From assembly GCF_035594125.1 (NCBI RefSeq), contig NC_087197.1, positions 6,730,352 to 6,794,351 on the forward strand: a DNA stretch of 64,000 bases, given 5' to 3'. The notes under the pieces were generated by a model. It did not search any database. It was given only the letters and a program-made list of their open reading frames with translations, and had not been told where the DNA came from. Positions 1 to 13,450 of this stretch are shown one piece after another. The stretch comes from Scylla paramamosain. Taxonomy: Eukaryota > Arthropoda > Malacostraca > Decapoda > Portunidae. The stretch's first letter is position 1; the number at the start of each line of letters is the position of its first letter. Both the position numbers and the translations under genes were made by a program.

Positions 1-107
1 TAGCAGTCATTCGCGGCCACTACCTGCCAGTACTCCTTCTTGCCCTTACCCGCCTCCCACTTTTTCCTGCCCCTGCCTACAACCCACTCCTTCCTAACCC
101 CAACATC

Positions 108-213
108 ATCAACAACAGCAACAACAACAACAATAACAGTCGCCACCACCATCACCACCACCACCACCACCACCACTAGCACCACCACCACCACCAACAA
201 CAACAACAATAAA
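108..213. repeat. AAC/ACC-rich low-complexity tract
   Basis: Runs of ACA, CAA and ACC triplets grade into one another. The open frame across this stretch (about 40-380) is threonine/asparagine-rich only because of the repeat, so I do not call a gene. Nothing else is recognisable in the first 354 bases. Confidence 0.8.
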
Positions 214-508
214 CAGAGTATTCAATTTTTAAAAATTTATTTATTTGTTTATTTTATTTTATTTTATTTTTGTTACGTAATGATGGGATACCAGCATCAA
301 ACTTTTAGCGAGGCACACAATAGCAGCAAGACAAAGACGAACAATCAAGAGACACACCTGCTCTCGTGCCCACGCTCTTGAATCTTCCGAGTTTTCCACC
401 ATCTGGCTACGACTACAGAGTCATTCTCATACTAAATTTATCTGTGCTGTATACCTCTCTCCTAACTCCTCTGACTATAAGAAATTCTTTGACTTCTTAA
501 CTTCCAAA

Positions 509-2668
509 GTGGAGCACATTCTGACCCTCTTCCCTTTTGCAGAGATCTCCATTCTTGGAGACTTCAATGTTCACCACCAGCTTTGGCTTTCCTCTCCCTT
601 CACTGACCATCCTGGTGAACTAGCCTACAACTTTGCTATCCTCCATGACCTAGAGCAATTGGTGCAACACCCTACTCGTATTCCTGACCGTCTTGGAGAT
701 ACGCCCAACATTCTTGACCTTTTCCTGACCTCTAATCCTTCTGCTTATGCTGTCACCCTTTCTTCTCCGTTGGGCTCCTCCGATCACAATCTCATATCTT
801 TATCTTGTCCTATCACTCCAATCCCTCCTCAGGGTCCCCCTAAGCGAAGGTGCCTCGGGCGTTTTGCCTCTGCTAGTTGGGGGGACCTGAGGAGGTATTT
901 TGCTGATTTTCCTTGGAATGACTACTGCTTCCGTGTCAGAGACCCGTCTTTGTGTGCTGAGCGCATAACAGAGGTGATAGTGTCTGGCATGGAGGCGTAC
1001 ATTCCTCACTCTTTTTCTCGTCCTAAACCTTCTAAACCTTGGTTTAACACAGCTTGTTCTCGTGCTATACATGATAGAGAGGTGGCCCACAAAAGGTACT
1101 TAAGCCTTCCTTCACCAGAATCTCATGCACTTTATATTTCTGCCCGGAACCATGCCAAGTCTGTTCTCCAACTAGCCAAAAACTCCTTCATTAACAGAAA
1201 ATGTCAAAACCTTTCAAGATCTAACTCCCCTCGTGATTTCTGGCATCTAGCCAAAAATATCTCCAATAACTTTGCTTCTTCTTCTTTCCCTCCTCTACTT
1301 CAACCAGATGGCACCACTGCTATCACATCTATTTCTAAAGCTGAACTCTTTGCTCAAACCTTTGCTAAAAACTCTACCTTGGACGATTCTGGGCTTGTTC
1401 CTCTCTCTCCTCCACCCTCTGACTACTTCATGCCACGTATTAAAATTCTTCGTAATGATGTTTTCCATGCCCTCGCTGGCCTAAACCCTCGGAAGGCTTA
1501 TGGACCTGATGGGGTCCCTCCTATTGTTCTCCGAAACTGTGCCTCCGTGCTTGCACCTTGCCTAGTCAAACTCTTTCAGCTCTGTCTGTCAACATCTACC
1601 TTTCCTTCTTGCTGGAAGTTTGCCTGCATTCAACCTGTTCCTAAAAAGGGTGACCGCTCTAATCCCTCAAACTACCGTCCTATTGCTTTAATTTCCTGCT
1701 TATCTAAAGTTTTTGAATCTATCCTCAACAGGAAGATTCTTAAACATCTATCACTTCACAACCTTCTATCTGATCGCCAGTATGGGTTCCGTCAAGGCCG
1801 CTCTACTGGTGATCTTCTGGCTTTCCTTACTGAGTCTTGGTCATCCTCTTTTAGAGACTTTGGTGAAACTTTTGCTGTTGCCTTGGACATATCAAAAGCC
1901 TTTGATAGAGTCTGGCACAAAGCTTTGATTTCCAAACTACCCTCCTACGGTTTCTATCCTTCTCTCTGTAACTTCATCTCAAGTTTCCTTTCTGACCGTT
2001 CTATTGCTGCTGTGGTAGACGGTCACTGTTCTTCTCCTAAATCTATTAACAGTGGTGTTCCTCAGGGTTCTGTCCTGTCACCCACTCTCTTCTTATTATT
2101 CATTAATGATCTTCTAAACCAAACTTCTTGTCCTATCCACTCCTATGCTGATGATACCACCCTGCACTTTTCCACGTCTTTTCATAGACGTCCAACCCTT
2201 CAGGAGGTAAACATATCACGCAGGGAAGCCACAGAACGCCTGACTTCTGATCTTTCTAAAATTTCTGATTGGGGCAGAGCAAACTTGGTATTGTTCAATG
2301 CCTCAAAAACTCAATTCCTCCATCTATCAACTCGACACAATCTTCCAGACAACTATCCCCTCTTCTTCAATGACACTCAACTGTCCCCCTCTTCTACACT
2401 GAACATCCTCGGTCTGTCCTTTACTTATAATCTGAACTGGAAACTTCACATCTCATCTCTAGCTAAAACAGCTTCTATGAAGTTAGGTGTTCTGAGACGT
2501 CTCCGTCAGTTTTTCTCACCCCCCCCAGCTGCTAACTCTGTACAAGGGCCTTATCCGTCCATGTATGGAGTATGCTTCACATGTCTGGGGGGGTTCCACT
2601 CATACTGCTGTTCTAGACAGGGTGGAATCAAAAGCTTTTCGTCTCATCAACTCCTCTCCTCTAACTGA
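509..2668 (+). CDS. Endonuclease/reverse transcriptase of family 1, copy 1 (N-terminus missing)
   Basis: The frame is open from the truncation point near 355; position 509 is only a GTG codon inside it, not a true start. The N-terminal part is the C-terminal half of an APE-type endonuclease, with GDFN (about residue 18), a [14 protein letters not shown] block and a SSDHNLIS catalytic block. A linker follows, then the reverse transcriptase: [13 protein letters not shown], the [11 protein letters not shown] block with a catalytic Asp, [14 protein letters not shown] and the YADD active site near residue 550. The enzyme would nick target DNA and copy element RNA. The frame ends in unrelated residues after about 2525. 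The true C-terminus lies in the +1 frame (2565-2987), and the same offset is seen in copies 2 and 3. No ORF1 is seen in this family. Confidence 0.9.
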   Translation: MEHILTLFPFAEISILGDFNVHHQLWLSSPFTDHPGELAYNFAILHDLEQLVQHPTRIPDRLGDTPNILDLFLTSNPSAYAVTLSSPLGSSDHNLISLSCPITPIPPQGPPKRRCLGRFASASWGDLRRYFADFPWNDYCFRVRDPSLCAERITEVIVSGMEAYIPHSFSRPKPSKPWFNTACSRAIHDREVAHKRYLSLPSPESHALYISARNHAKSVLQLAKNSFINRKCQNLSRSNSPRDFWHLAKNISNNFASSSFPPLLQPDGTTAITSISKAELFAQTFAKNSTLDDSGLVPLSPPPSDYFMPRIKILRNDVFHALAGLNPRKAYGPDGVPPIVLRNCASVLAPCLVKLFQLCLSTSTFPSCWKFACIQPVPKKGDRSNPSNYRPIALISCLSKVFESILNRKILKHLSLHNLLSDRQYGFRQGRSTGDLLAFLTESWSSSFRDFGETFAVALDISKAFDRVWHKALISKLPSYGFYPSLCNFISSFLSDRSIAAVVDGHCSSPKSINSGVPQGSVLSPTLFLLFINDLLNQTSCPIHSYADDTTLHFSTSFHRRPTLQEVNISRREATERLTSDLSKISDWGRANLVLFNASKTQFLHLSTRHNLPDNYPLFFNDTQLSPSSTLNILGLSFTYNLNWKLHISSLAKTASMKLGVLRRLRQFFSPPPAANSVQGPYPSMYGVCFTCLGGFHSYCCSRQGGIKSFSSHQLLSSN

Positions 2669-2987
2669 CTGTCTTCAGCCCCTCTCTCACCGCCGCAATG
2701 TTGCATATCTAGCTGTCTTCTACCGCTATTTTCATGCCAACTGCTCTTCTGATCTTGCTAACTGCATGCCTCCCCTCCTCCCGCGGCCTCGCTGCACAAG
2801 ACTTTCTTCTTTCTCTCACTCCTATTCTGTCCACCTCTCTAACGCAAGAGTTAACCAGTATTCTCAATCATTCATCCCTTTCTCTGGTAAACTCTGGAAC
2901 TCCTTGCCTGCTTCTGTATTTCCACCTTCCTATGACTTGAATTCCTTCAAGAGGGAGGTTTCAAGACACTTATCCACCAATTTTTGA
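2565..2987 (+). CDS. C-terminal part of family 1 reverse transcriptase in the +1 frame
   Basis: This frame continues the RT protein after the active-site domain. It begins with [10 protein letters not shown], a block found after the thumb in many non-LTR RTs (usually RP.L.Y...VW), and ends with [14 protein letters not shown] and RHLSTNF. The offset from the upstream frame is exactly +1 and falls near a C-rich tract at about 2520-2528. The last 124 residues are identical to those encoded by the fragment at 36.9-37.3 kb. I cannot tell from sequence whether a frameshift is used or whether the lineage is defective. Confidence 0.8.
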   Translation: MEYASHVWGGSTHTAVLDRVESKAFRLINSSPLTDCLQPLSHRRNVAYLAVFYRYFHANCSSDLANCMPPLLPRPRCTRLSSFSHSYSVHLSNARVNQYSQSFIPFSGKLWNSLPASVFPPSYDLNSFKREVSRHLSTNF

Positions 2988-3224
2988 CCACTGCTTTGAC
3001 CCTTTTAAGGGACTGGCATTTCAGTGGGCATTTTTTTTTATTAGATTTTTGTTGCCCTTGGCCAGTATCCTTCCTACATAAAAAAAAAAAAAAAAAAAAA
3101 AAACACACTGCTTGCTGATATTCGCTTTCTTCAACTTCTCCCCTTTTATCGGAAATGAAACAATGACCCTCTCTTTTAGTTTGGGACGTTCACAGAGGGA
3201 AGAACAGCAAACGTTGACAGAAAG

Positions 3225-4587
<1,363 letters not shown>

Positions 4588-4735
4588 TTGACTCGCTGGC
4601 TGCTTGTTTCTTGTCTGTCATTATCCCCTTCACTTCGTGCTTTGCGTTGTTCCACTCGTTGTTGACTCGCTGGCTGCTTGTTTCTTGTCTGTCATTATCC
4701 CCTTCACTTCGTGCTTTGCGTTGTTTCATTTTCTC
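4588..4735. repeat. 74-bp direct tandem duplication
   Basis: Two nearly identical copies start at 4588 and 4662. Both begin TTGACTCGCTGGCTGC and run through CTTCGTGCTTTGCGTTG. The overlapping open frames simply repeat the same peptide. Confidence 0.9.
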
Positions 4736-5367
4736 CTGAGAGCTGTCCTCCCTCATCCCTTCCCTTGCCTTGCCTTCTTTAAAATGATGTACTGTGTTTT
4801 ACTATGAAATTGCTTCCGTGTTTTTTTTTTTTTTTTAGATCATATTTCATCGTATCTTCAGTATTTTTTGTTTCCCAGTAGTTTTGCCGCGTGGCGCCGT
4901 TTGATCTCGTTGTTGTGGCGTTTAGAATGAAGCAATTAATATCACTTCTTGTCTAACGCCCCCTGCTGCCCATCAGTAAGAGGAATGGCAGGTGTGAGAC
5001 TTTCTGCACCTTCCACACTGTCACGAGTTTCATAGACAGCAGCAGACCACAGCCTTTGATCTGTAACGCCTTGTCATGTCATAAAGGCTATTTTCAAAAG
5101 ACAGAGATTACATTTCTATCTCAAGAGTTTTTTTTTTTTTTCGAATGATGAAACAAAATCTTTGTTGAACCTCCGCTAAAAACTTGAAAACCCTCACAAC
5201 TTGTACTAGAGGCTGCTACAGGCGGTCGAGGAGAGACACTGAGACGCTTGCAAATATCCAGATCCCAGTGAAGCCGCGTGGTGTGTTCCTCTGTGTCTGC
5301 GGCAATTATGCAATTGTTGTCTCCTTGCATTAGTGAAAAGAATGTTCTCATACGCAAGTGTACCTCT

Positions 5368-5370
<3 letters not shown>

Positions 5371-5405
<35 letters not shown>
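5371..5405. repeat. (GT)n microsatellite
   Basis: Perfect GT array. The flanking DNA (4740-5820) shows short T tracts and no recognisable gene. Confidence 0.95.
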
Positions 5406-5408
<3 letters not shown>

Positions 5409-5817
5409 TCTGGGTTCGACTTTACGAATGAAACTGTTTAAAGCTCATAAATCTCATAATAAAAGTGCCTGTAATTAATATTCACCTCAGTCAAGCTCCC
5501 TACATTCATCAACTTAAAGACCCCTTGATAAAGCTACTCTGTAACCTCATGAAAATACGCGATTATGTGCTGAAAGATAAGTAAATGGAGATAAATCTAG
5601 TATAGTTACCCCAAGTAAAGCTGTGAATCGTTTTCTGTGGTGAGCGGTCGGAGACGAAAGATAGAGAAAACGGGGGTTTCTCTCCTCTAGACGGACGAGC
5701 AGTGACCGGCAACTCCGTTATTCCACGTGTACAGGGAAGTTTTGGGCCTCACTGTAAGTACATGAAAATAACAACAAGAATATTCAAGTATCAATGTTTC
5801 TTTTATCTCTGGCTTTA

Positions 5818-5965
<148 letters not shown>

Positions 5966-6215
5966 CTATCCCATCATCTTTCTCTCTTTTCAGTTTTTTT
6001 TTTCTTTATATGAGCAGTCACACTGGTGTCATGCTGCTTAATTTTGCGATTATTGTCACACATTATTAACATAGTCATTATTAACATAGCCATTTTCCTT
6101 TTTCCTTCTACCTCATTATCACGCTCGTTTCATTCTTTTCCTGCTTTCCTTTCCATCTCTCTCCTTTTTTCCTCCTTGTCAATCTTGGTCTCAGCTTTCC
6201 CCATCTGTCACTCTA

Positions 6216-6218
<3 letters not shown>

Positions 6219-6287
<69 letters not shown>
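6219..6287. repeat. (TC)n microsatellite
   Basis: Uninterrupted CT array of about 68 bases inside pyrimidine-rich DNA (6100-6460). Confidence 0.97.
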
Positions 6288-6289
<2 letters not shown>

Positions 6290-6880
6290 ATCTTTCTCAC
6301 GATTCTCACTTCTTTCCCTTCACTGTTCCCTTTCCCATTCTTCTCTCCTTGCCCCTCTTCCTGCACCTCTCAGTTCTCTTTCGCCTCCATATTCGTGGTG
6401 GCCAGCCCGGCGCTAACAGTCACAGACAGGCTACCATACATCTCTCTTCTCTAGCATCACGAGCTGTGGCGGCGGCTCCAGCAGTCTTCCCAAGCGCTCC
6501 TCACGCTGGCGGGAACTACTGGCCAGAATGGTGAGGGCACCGCAGCGCCACAGGTGTATTAAGACTCGGGAGTGCGAGCTTTCTTGTATCCTGATGTGTT
6601 GGGTTGCAGCGTTTGTAGGTACACGTTCCTCTGTTTTGTTTTATGAGCTATCATGACTGTTGTTACTGTTACTGTGACTGAAGCCAAGCAAGGGACGAGA
6701 GTTAGGAAGCTTGGAGAGGCTGAAGTGTCAAGAACTGTGGTGTTTTCACTTGGGTTTTCTTTTCTTTCCATCTTGTTGTGAGAGTTTCCGTTGGGGACTT
6801 GTGCCTTCTCCCCACACGAGTGGCATCAAGCAAGGGACAAGGAAAAGAAGGGAAAAGATATGTAATGGGGAGAAGAAAAT
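6288..6880. other. Unannotated spacer between microsatellite and copy 2
   Basis: A somewhat GC-richer segment at about 6390-6560 stands out from its surroundings. It contains CCAGAATGGTGAGG, which could be read as an ATG followed by a splice donor, but nothing else supports an exon or promoter. No repeat family is recognised. Confidence 0.3.
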
Positions 6881-9800
6881 TTTATTTATTTATTTATTTT
6901 TTTTTTTTTTGCATGTAGGAAGGACACTGGCCAAGGGCAACAAAAATCCAATGAAAAAAATGCCCACTGAAATGCCAGTCCTATAAAAGGGTCAAAGCAG
7001 TAGTCAAAAATTGAATAAGTGTCTTGAAACCTCCCTCTTGAAGGAATTCAAGTCATAGGAAGATAGAAATACAGAAGCAGGTAGGTAATTCCAGAGTTTA
7101 CCAGAGAAAGGGATGAATGATTAAGAGTACTGGTTAACTCTTGCATTGGAGAGGTGGACAGAATAGGGGTGAGAGAAAGAAGAAAGTCTTGTGCAGCGAG
7201 GCCGCGGGAGGAGGGGAGGCATGCAGTTAGCAAGATCAAAACAGCAGTTAGCATGAAAATAGCGGTAGAAGACAGCTAGAGATGCAACATTGCGGAGGTG
7301 AGAGAGAGGCTGAAGACAGTCAGTTACAGCAAAGGAGTTGATGAGACGAAAAGCTTTTGATTCCACCCTGTCTAGAAGAGCAGTATGAGTGGAACCCCCC
7401 CAGACATGTGAAGCATACTCCATACGTGGACGGATAAGGCCCTTGTACAGAGTTAGCAGCTGAGGGGGGTGAGAAAAACTGGCGGAGACGTCTCAGAACG
7501 CCTAACTTCATAGAAGCTGTTTTAGCTAGAGATGAGATGTGAAGTTTCCAGTTCAGATTATAAGTAAAGGACAAACCTAGGATGTTCAATATAGAAGAGG
7601 GGGACAGCTAAGTGTCATTGAAGAAGAAGGGATAGTTGTCTGGAAGATTGTGTCGAGTTGATAGATGGAGGAATTGAGTTTTTGAGGCATTGAACAATAC
7701 CAAGTTTGCTCTGCCCCAATAAGAAATTTTAGAAAGATCAAAGGTCAAGCGTTCTGTGGCTTCCATGCGTGAAATGTTTACCTCCTGAAGGGTTGGACGT
7801 CTATGAAAAGACGTGAAAAAGTGCAGGGTGGTATCATCAGCGTAGGAGTGGATAGGACAAGAAGCTTGGTTTAGAACATTAATGAATAATAAGAATAGAG
7901 TGGGTGACAGGACAGAACCCTGAGGAGCACCACTGTTAATAGATTTAGGAGAAGAACAGTGACCGTCTACCACAGCAGCAATAGAATGGTCAGAAAGGAA
8001 ACTTGAGATGAAGTTACAGAGAGAGGGAGAGAAGCCGTAGGAGGGTAGTTTAGAAATCAAAGCTTTGTGCCAGACTCTATCAAAAGCTTTTGATATGTCC
8101 AAGGCAACAGCAAAAGTTTCACCAAAATCTCTAAAAGAGGGTGACCAAGACTCAGTAAGGAAAGCCAGAAGATCACCAGTAGAGCGGCCATGACGGAACC
8201 CATACTGGCGATCAGATAGAAGGTTGTGAAGTGATAGATGTTTAAGAATCTTCCTGTTGACGATAGATTCAAAAACTTTAGATAGGTAGGAAATTAAAGC
8301 AATAGGACGGTAGTTTCAGGCATTAGAATGGTCACCCATTTTAGGAACAGGTTGAATGTAAGCAAACTTACAGCAAGAAGGAAAGGTAGATGTTGACAGA
8401 CAGAGCTGAAAGAGTTTGACTAGGCAAGGTGCAAGCATGGAGGCATAGTTTCGGAGAACAATAAGAGGGACCCCATCAGGTCCATAAGCCTTCCGAGGCT
8501 TTAGGCCAGCGGGGGCATGGAAAACATCATTGCGAAGAATTTTAATAGGTGGCTTGAAGTAGTCAGAGGGTGGAGGAGAGGGAGGAACAAGCCCAGAATC
8601 GTCCAAGGTAGAGTTTTTAGCAAAGGTTTGAGCGAAGAGTTTAGCTTTAGAAATAGATGTGATAGCAGTGGTGCCATCTGGTTGAAAGAGGGGGGAAAGA
8701 GGAAGAAGCAAAGTTATTGGAGATATTTTTGGCTAGATGCCAGAAGTCACGAAGAGAGTTAGATCTTGAAAGGTTTTGACACTTTCTGTTAATGAAGGAG
8801 TTTTTGGCTAGTTGGAGAACAGACTTGGCATGGTTCCGGGCAGAAATATAAAGTGCATGAGATTCTGGTGATGGAAGGCTTAAGTACCTTTTGTAGGCCA
8901 CCTCTCTATCATGTATAGCACGAGAACAAGCTGTGTTAAACCGAGGTTTAGAAGGTTTAGGACGAGAAAAAGAGTGAGGAATGTACGCCTCCATGCCAGA
9001 CACTATCACCTCTGTTATGCGCTCAGCACACAAAGACGGGTCTCTGACACGGAAACAGTAGTCATTCCAAGGAAAATCAGCAAAATACTTCCACAGATCC
9101 CCCCAACTAGCAGAGGCAAAACGCCAGAGGCACCTTCGCTTAGGGGGATCCTGAGGAGGGATTGGAGCGATAGGACAAGATACAGATATGAGATTGTGAT
9201 CAGAGGAGCCCAACGGAGAAGAAAGGGTGACAGCATAAGCAGAAGGATTAGAGGTCGGGAAAAGGTCAAGAATGCTGGGCGTATCTCCAAGACGGTCAGG
9301 AATACGAGTAGGGTGTTGCACTAATTGCTCTAGGTCGTGGAGGATAGCAAAGTTGTAGGCTAGTTCACCAGGATGGTCAGTGAAGGGAGAGGAAAGCCAA
9401 AGCTGGTGGTGAACATTGAAGTCTCCAAGAATGGAGATCTCTGCAAAAGAATGTGCTCCACTTTGGAAGTTAAGTAGTCAAAGAATTTCTTATAGTCAGA
9501 GGAGTTAGGTGAGACGTATACAGCACAGATAAATTTAGTTTGAGAGTGACTCTGTAATCGTAGCCAGATGGTGGAAAACTCGGAAGATTCAAGAGCGTGG
9601 GCACGAGAGCAGGTTAAGTCATTGTGCACATAAACGCAGCATCCAGCTTTGCATCGAAAATGAGGATAGAGAAAGTAGGAGGGAACAGAAAAGGGGCTAC
9701 TGTCAGTTGCCTCAGACACCTGAGTTTCAGTGAGGAAAAGAAGAGGAGGTTTAGAAGAGGAGAGGTGGTGTTCTACAGATTGAAAATTAGATCTTAGACC

Positions 9801-10177
9801 GCTAATTTTGCAGAAGTTAATGAAGAAAAAGTTGAGGGGGGTGCCAAGACACTTAGGGTCGTCGACAGAAAGGCAGTCTGACCTGGGGACATTTATGGTC
9901 CCCTCCCCAGATGGGGACTCCGAGGCTGGTGTAGGAGTCGCCATGATGATTTTAAAATTTTTGAGTGAAGGGTGTGTGTGTTATTAGGTGCTTGTAGTTT
10001 TGTGTGGAGGAAGAGAGTTGTCTTTAGAGGGCAGGCTGTGACTGCCCCCTTGTGTTGTGAGACAAAGGGAAACGTTAAGTGAGGTCACAGCTGGGTTTAA
10101 TGATAAGTTCACAGCACCCCCTGAACAGTGCTTTAGACCTCACTGGGAGTAATTATCGTTTCGGCAAGTGTCTACTG
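6881..10177 (-). mobile_element. Non-LTR retrotransposon, family 1, copy 2 (full length, decayed)
   Basis: Read on the minus strand, the element runs from 10177 to an A-rich tail (T-rich on +) at about 6881-6910. Its 5' 235 bases (9945-10177) match copy 3 up to the same nucleotide (23732 there). After that the flanks diverge, which marks the genuine 5' end. Length is about 3.3 kb: a short 5' UTR, one endonuclease-RT frame starting at 9944, and a 3' UTR. No ORF1 fits between the 5' end and the endonuclease, so the family appears to have a single protein. Numerous small indels interrupt the frame, including the loss of about 13 bases near 9445 relative to copy 3. Confidence 0.92.
7008..9944 (-). 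pseudogene. Endonuclease-RT of family 1, copy 2 (frameshifted)
   Basis: The probable start is the ATG at 9944 (MATPTPASESPSGEG), which is followed by the endonuclease core ([12 protein letters not shown], then a GCCVYVH block). The reading then jumps frame near 9440, 8690, 8320, 8080, 7600 and 7465. The recognisable parts in order are: endonuclease (9321-9944); DHNLIS block and linker (8650-9320); RT fingers (8316-8700); [11 protein letters not shown] to YADD (7608-8102); and the C-terminal block [10 protein letters not shown] to NARVNQYS (7121-7423). The jump near 7465 is the same +1 offset seen in copies 1 and 3. The other breaks are private to this copy and mean it is dead. Confidence 0.9.
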
Positions 10178-11428
10178 CTAGACACCTTGTAAATGCTACT
10201 ACGGTCAATGATTTTTCTTTTATATGACTGTAAACTTTTATTACTTGGCAGTGAACGCAAAAATATCAAAATTTGTGTAGCAACAGTTTAAGTTTAATAG
10301 CAATATACAAGGAAATGTAGTTAACATGCACCAACGGTAGACTGACGTTACTTGTGAGTCAAAGGTGAAGAAATCTCTGGAACTGAGATAACCTGACAGC
10401 AAGTGAAGGGTGAGGGACCATTTATCTGGCAGTGTACAGGGACGCCGCCTCAGCGACGCCTCAGAGCCAACACGCAATGGAAGAGCAACATTTCCTATAA
10501 TGAACTGTTTGTGTTCTTGCACCTTTTTCACACAAACATTTGTACCAGTGTCACTATCGCTGCTCCAGTCATCACACCACCACAGCCACAACAGTTACAA
10601 GTACACCTTTCCATATGCACCACATTTATTGCCACAAGTAATGTCATGTTCAATACCACACACACTACCACTGCTGATACCACCTACAGCACCAGCTACC
10701 GTCTGTCTTCTTGGCTCCACGATCTGAGTGTGCGACACCTCGGCACACAACCCTGCTGCCTGCTGCTGTCTCCCGATGTCAGCCTGCTGTGCGCCTGCGC
10801 TTCGCCTCTGTGCCACTAACCACTGGGGCACTGAGGGAAACAGCGCCACTCACGCAGTCATCACTCTGAACCTTGGCACCAGACTGAGTGGTGTGTTGGG
10901 CCGACACTCAAGGGGATGGTTTCGGCTCCGCGTGTGCTGTCATTACCCTTAACAGCTCAATGAGGGCTGTCTTGGGAGGCCAGACTGCTTGCGCCATCAT
11001 CAGTCTTGCGGGGGGCGGTGACGCGGCTGGTGTCAGTACTATGACAAAAATACCTTTAAAAATCCCTACAACTACAACCCATTAAAAGGGTGTTCCTCTT
11101 GTTAATGATGCAGATATCTTGTTAATCTGTCACTGGAACCACAAGAACATCATTAAAAACCCCTATAACCTACACTACAGCATACTGAAATAGTGTTTCT
11201 CCTGTCACTAGTGCAGAAGTCTTGTTAATCTGTCACTGCAACCTTAAAAAAAACAAACATTCCTAACCTAACCTAACATATTCCTAACCTAACCTAACCT
11301 AATTTTTACAGATCCGTGTCGTGGCATCATGAGGGAAAGCAGCTTGTGTGCTGTCACACGGACGGGACGCTCACAACTTGGAATCTCAAATAAGCCTCTC
11401 CCAGACCTACCTCTAATATCTTCCATCA
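10178..11428. other. Unique DNA with imperfect local repeats, no gene recognised
   Basis: Open frames at about 10400-10850 are threonine/serine-rich with no recognisable domain. Between about 11040 and 11250 the phrase CTTGTTAATCTGTCACTG occurs twice (about 11116 and 11220), with similar surroundings, as a decayed repeat with a spacing of roughly 105 bases. Confidence 0.4.
11262..11302. repeat. Short interstitial telomere-like (CCTAA)n tract
   Basis: Three CCTAA units, a short interruption (CATATT), then four more CCTAA units. On the other strand this reads TTAGG, the telomere repeat of most insects and of decapod crustaceans. At about 40 bases it is an interstitial tract rather than a chromosome end. 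Confidence 0.75.
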
Positions 11429-11533
<105 letters not shown>

Positions 11534-11751
11534 AGATTAGATTAGATTGTTTATTATCCACCAAAGTGGTTGTTTAACATTTTACAAGTAGTCAAGTATA
11601 CAAATATGATTAAATACCGGTGATATGTAATAATATAAATACAATAAAGTTGTGGAACACTCGTCCATAATAGATGCACCACAAAAGTGCTAAGTTAATG
11701 TACATATACAGGTACACTTACAATGAAAACATGAAGATAAAACAAACCTAA

Positions 11752-12544
<793 letters not shown>

Positions 12545-12552
<8 letters not shown>

Positions 12553-13303
12553 GAGACCATTGTTTAGTTACAACATCGGGATCACCATTTTTATACAGGG
12601 GGACAACCAGTGCATGTTTCCATGACTCGGGGAACACGCCAGTCACCAGGGACGTGTTGATGATACAGCTGAGGAGAGGAACAGTGACACAGAGCGCATC
12701 CCGGACAAACTTTAATGCTATTCCGTCCGACCCGATGGAGTTGGTTGCATCGAGATCTTTAACGATTAAGATAAGGGTGTCAGCGTCCACGTGCTCAGTT
12801 CTAGAAGCAGAGTTCACTTTAATGGTATTTACTTGAGGACGGTGAACAGTGACTACTACCCCTTCACTTCTTAGTTCTTCCTGAGAACGTCTGAAAGTAG
12901 ACTCCCCAACATTTGAAAAGAATTTATTGAACTCAGTTTTTTTTCATTTACGTTACCAAAATTGTGAGTATCATGTTTGTTTTTCTGATTAGGAATATTT
13001 TACTCAGTAACTTTCCAAGTTGCAGAGATATTTCCTTTACAATCTTTTAGATAACCTTGGTAATGCTGTGCCTTAGAGCTACTGATGAGTGCTTTGACAT
13101 GTTTTAGCAGCTTTATAACGTTCCCTCAATCCAACGTTATTTGTACCGACTTTTAACTCTCTTTGCAACCTATTACGGTCCTCCATTGCCTCACGAACAT
13201 CGCCACTCATCCATGGTGCTGGTGTGCCTTTCACAGCTTTAGTCACAACAGGGGCACACACATCAAGAGAAAAAAAAAAAAAAAACTCATTAAAAATATA
13301 CAC
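12545..13303 (-). pseudogene. N-terminal RT region of the I-like element, RT core deleted
   Basis: Recognisable pieces are APWMSGDVREAM (post-endonuclease linker, about 13200) and TNSIGSDGIALKFVRDA followed by VFPESWKHALVVPLYKNGD (RT fingers, 12600-12760). Immediately after KNGDPDVV the sequence jumps to the NGLMFNSSKTQ block at about 12550. That block normally lies some 200 codons further on, after the YADD site. The RT palm, including the catalytic aspartates, is therefore missing by internal deletion, and this copy could not encode an active enzyme. Confidence 0.8.
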
Positions 13304-13450
13304 GTTTGTTAACGTCGTCAGTTAAAAATGCATTATTCATACAATACACACTGTATAAAAGCAGCAAACAGAAAGTGTCTTTATCACAGTGCTTCAGATC
13401 AGGGAAGGTTTTTATCACCGGTATTTTGCGAGGTTTTCTTACATTTATAG

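Larger units (their letters stand above)
355..3103 (+). mobile_element. Non-LTR retrotransposon, family 1, copy 1 (5'-truncated)
   Basis: Homology to the two longer minus-strand copies (6.9-10.2 kb and 17.5-23.7 kb) begins abruptly near 355, inside the endonuclease domain, so this copy is truncated at its 5' end. It carries the rest of an apurinic-type endonuclease, a complete reverse transcriptase and a 3' UTR of about 90 bases, and ends in a poly(A) tract at 3080-3103. The tail and 5' truncation are typical of target-primed reverse transcription. The clade is Jockey/I-like by general appearance; I could not assign it firmly. This copy has far fewer frame breaks than copies 2 and 3, so it is younger. 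A possible 6-bp ACACAC flank repeat lies in low-complexity DNA and is not convincing. Confidence 0.93.

Noticed and set aside
40..381. 113-codon open frame at the left edge
   Set aside because: Translation is poly-Thr/Asn from triplet repeats followed by AT-rich text; no domain.
10160..10190. Near-palindrome CAAGTGTCTACTGCTAGACACCTTG as a possible transposon end
   Set aside because: Half belongs to the 5' end of retrotransposon copy 2 and half to the flank; no partner copy or duplication supports a separate element.
10403..10849. Overlapping ORFs of 84-138 codons on both strands
   Set aside because: No recognisable domain, poor complexity, mutually overlapping; no support for coding.
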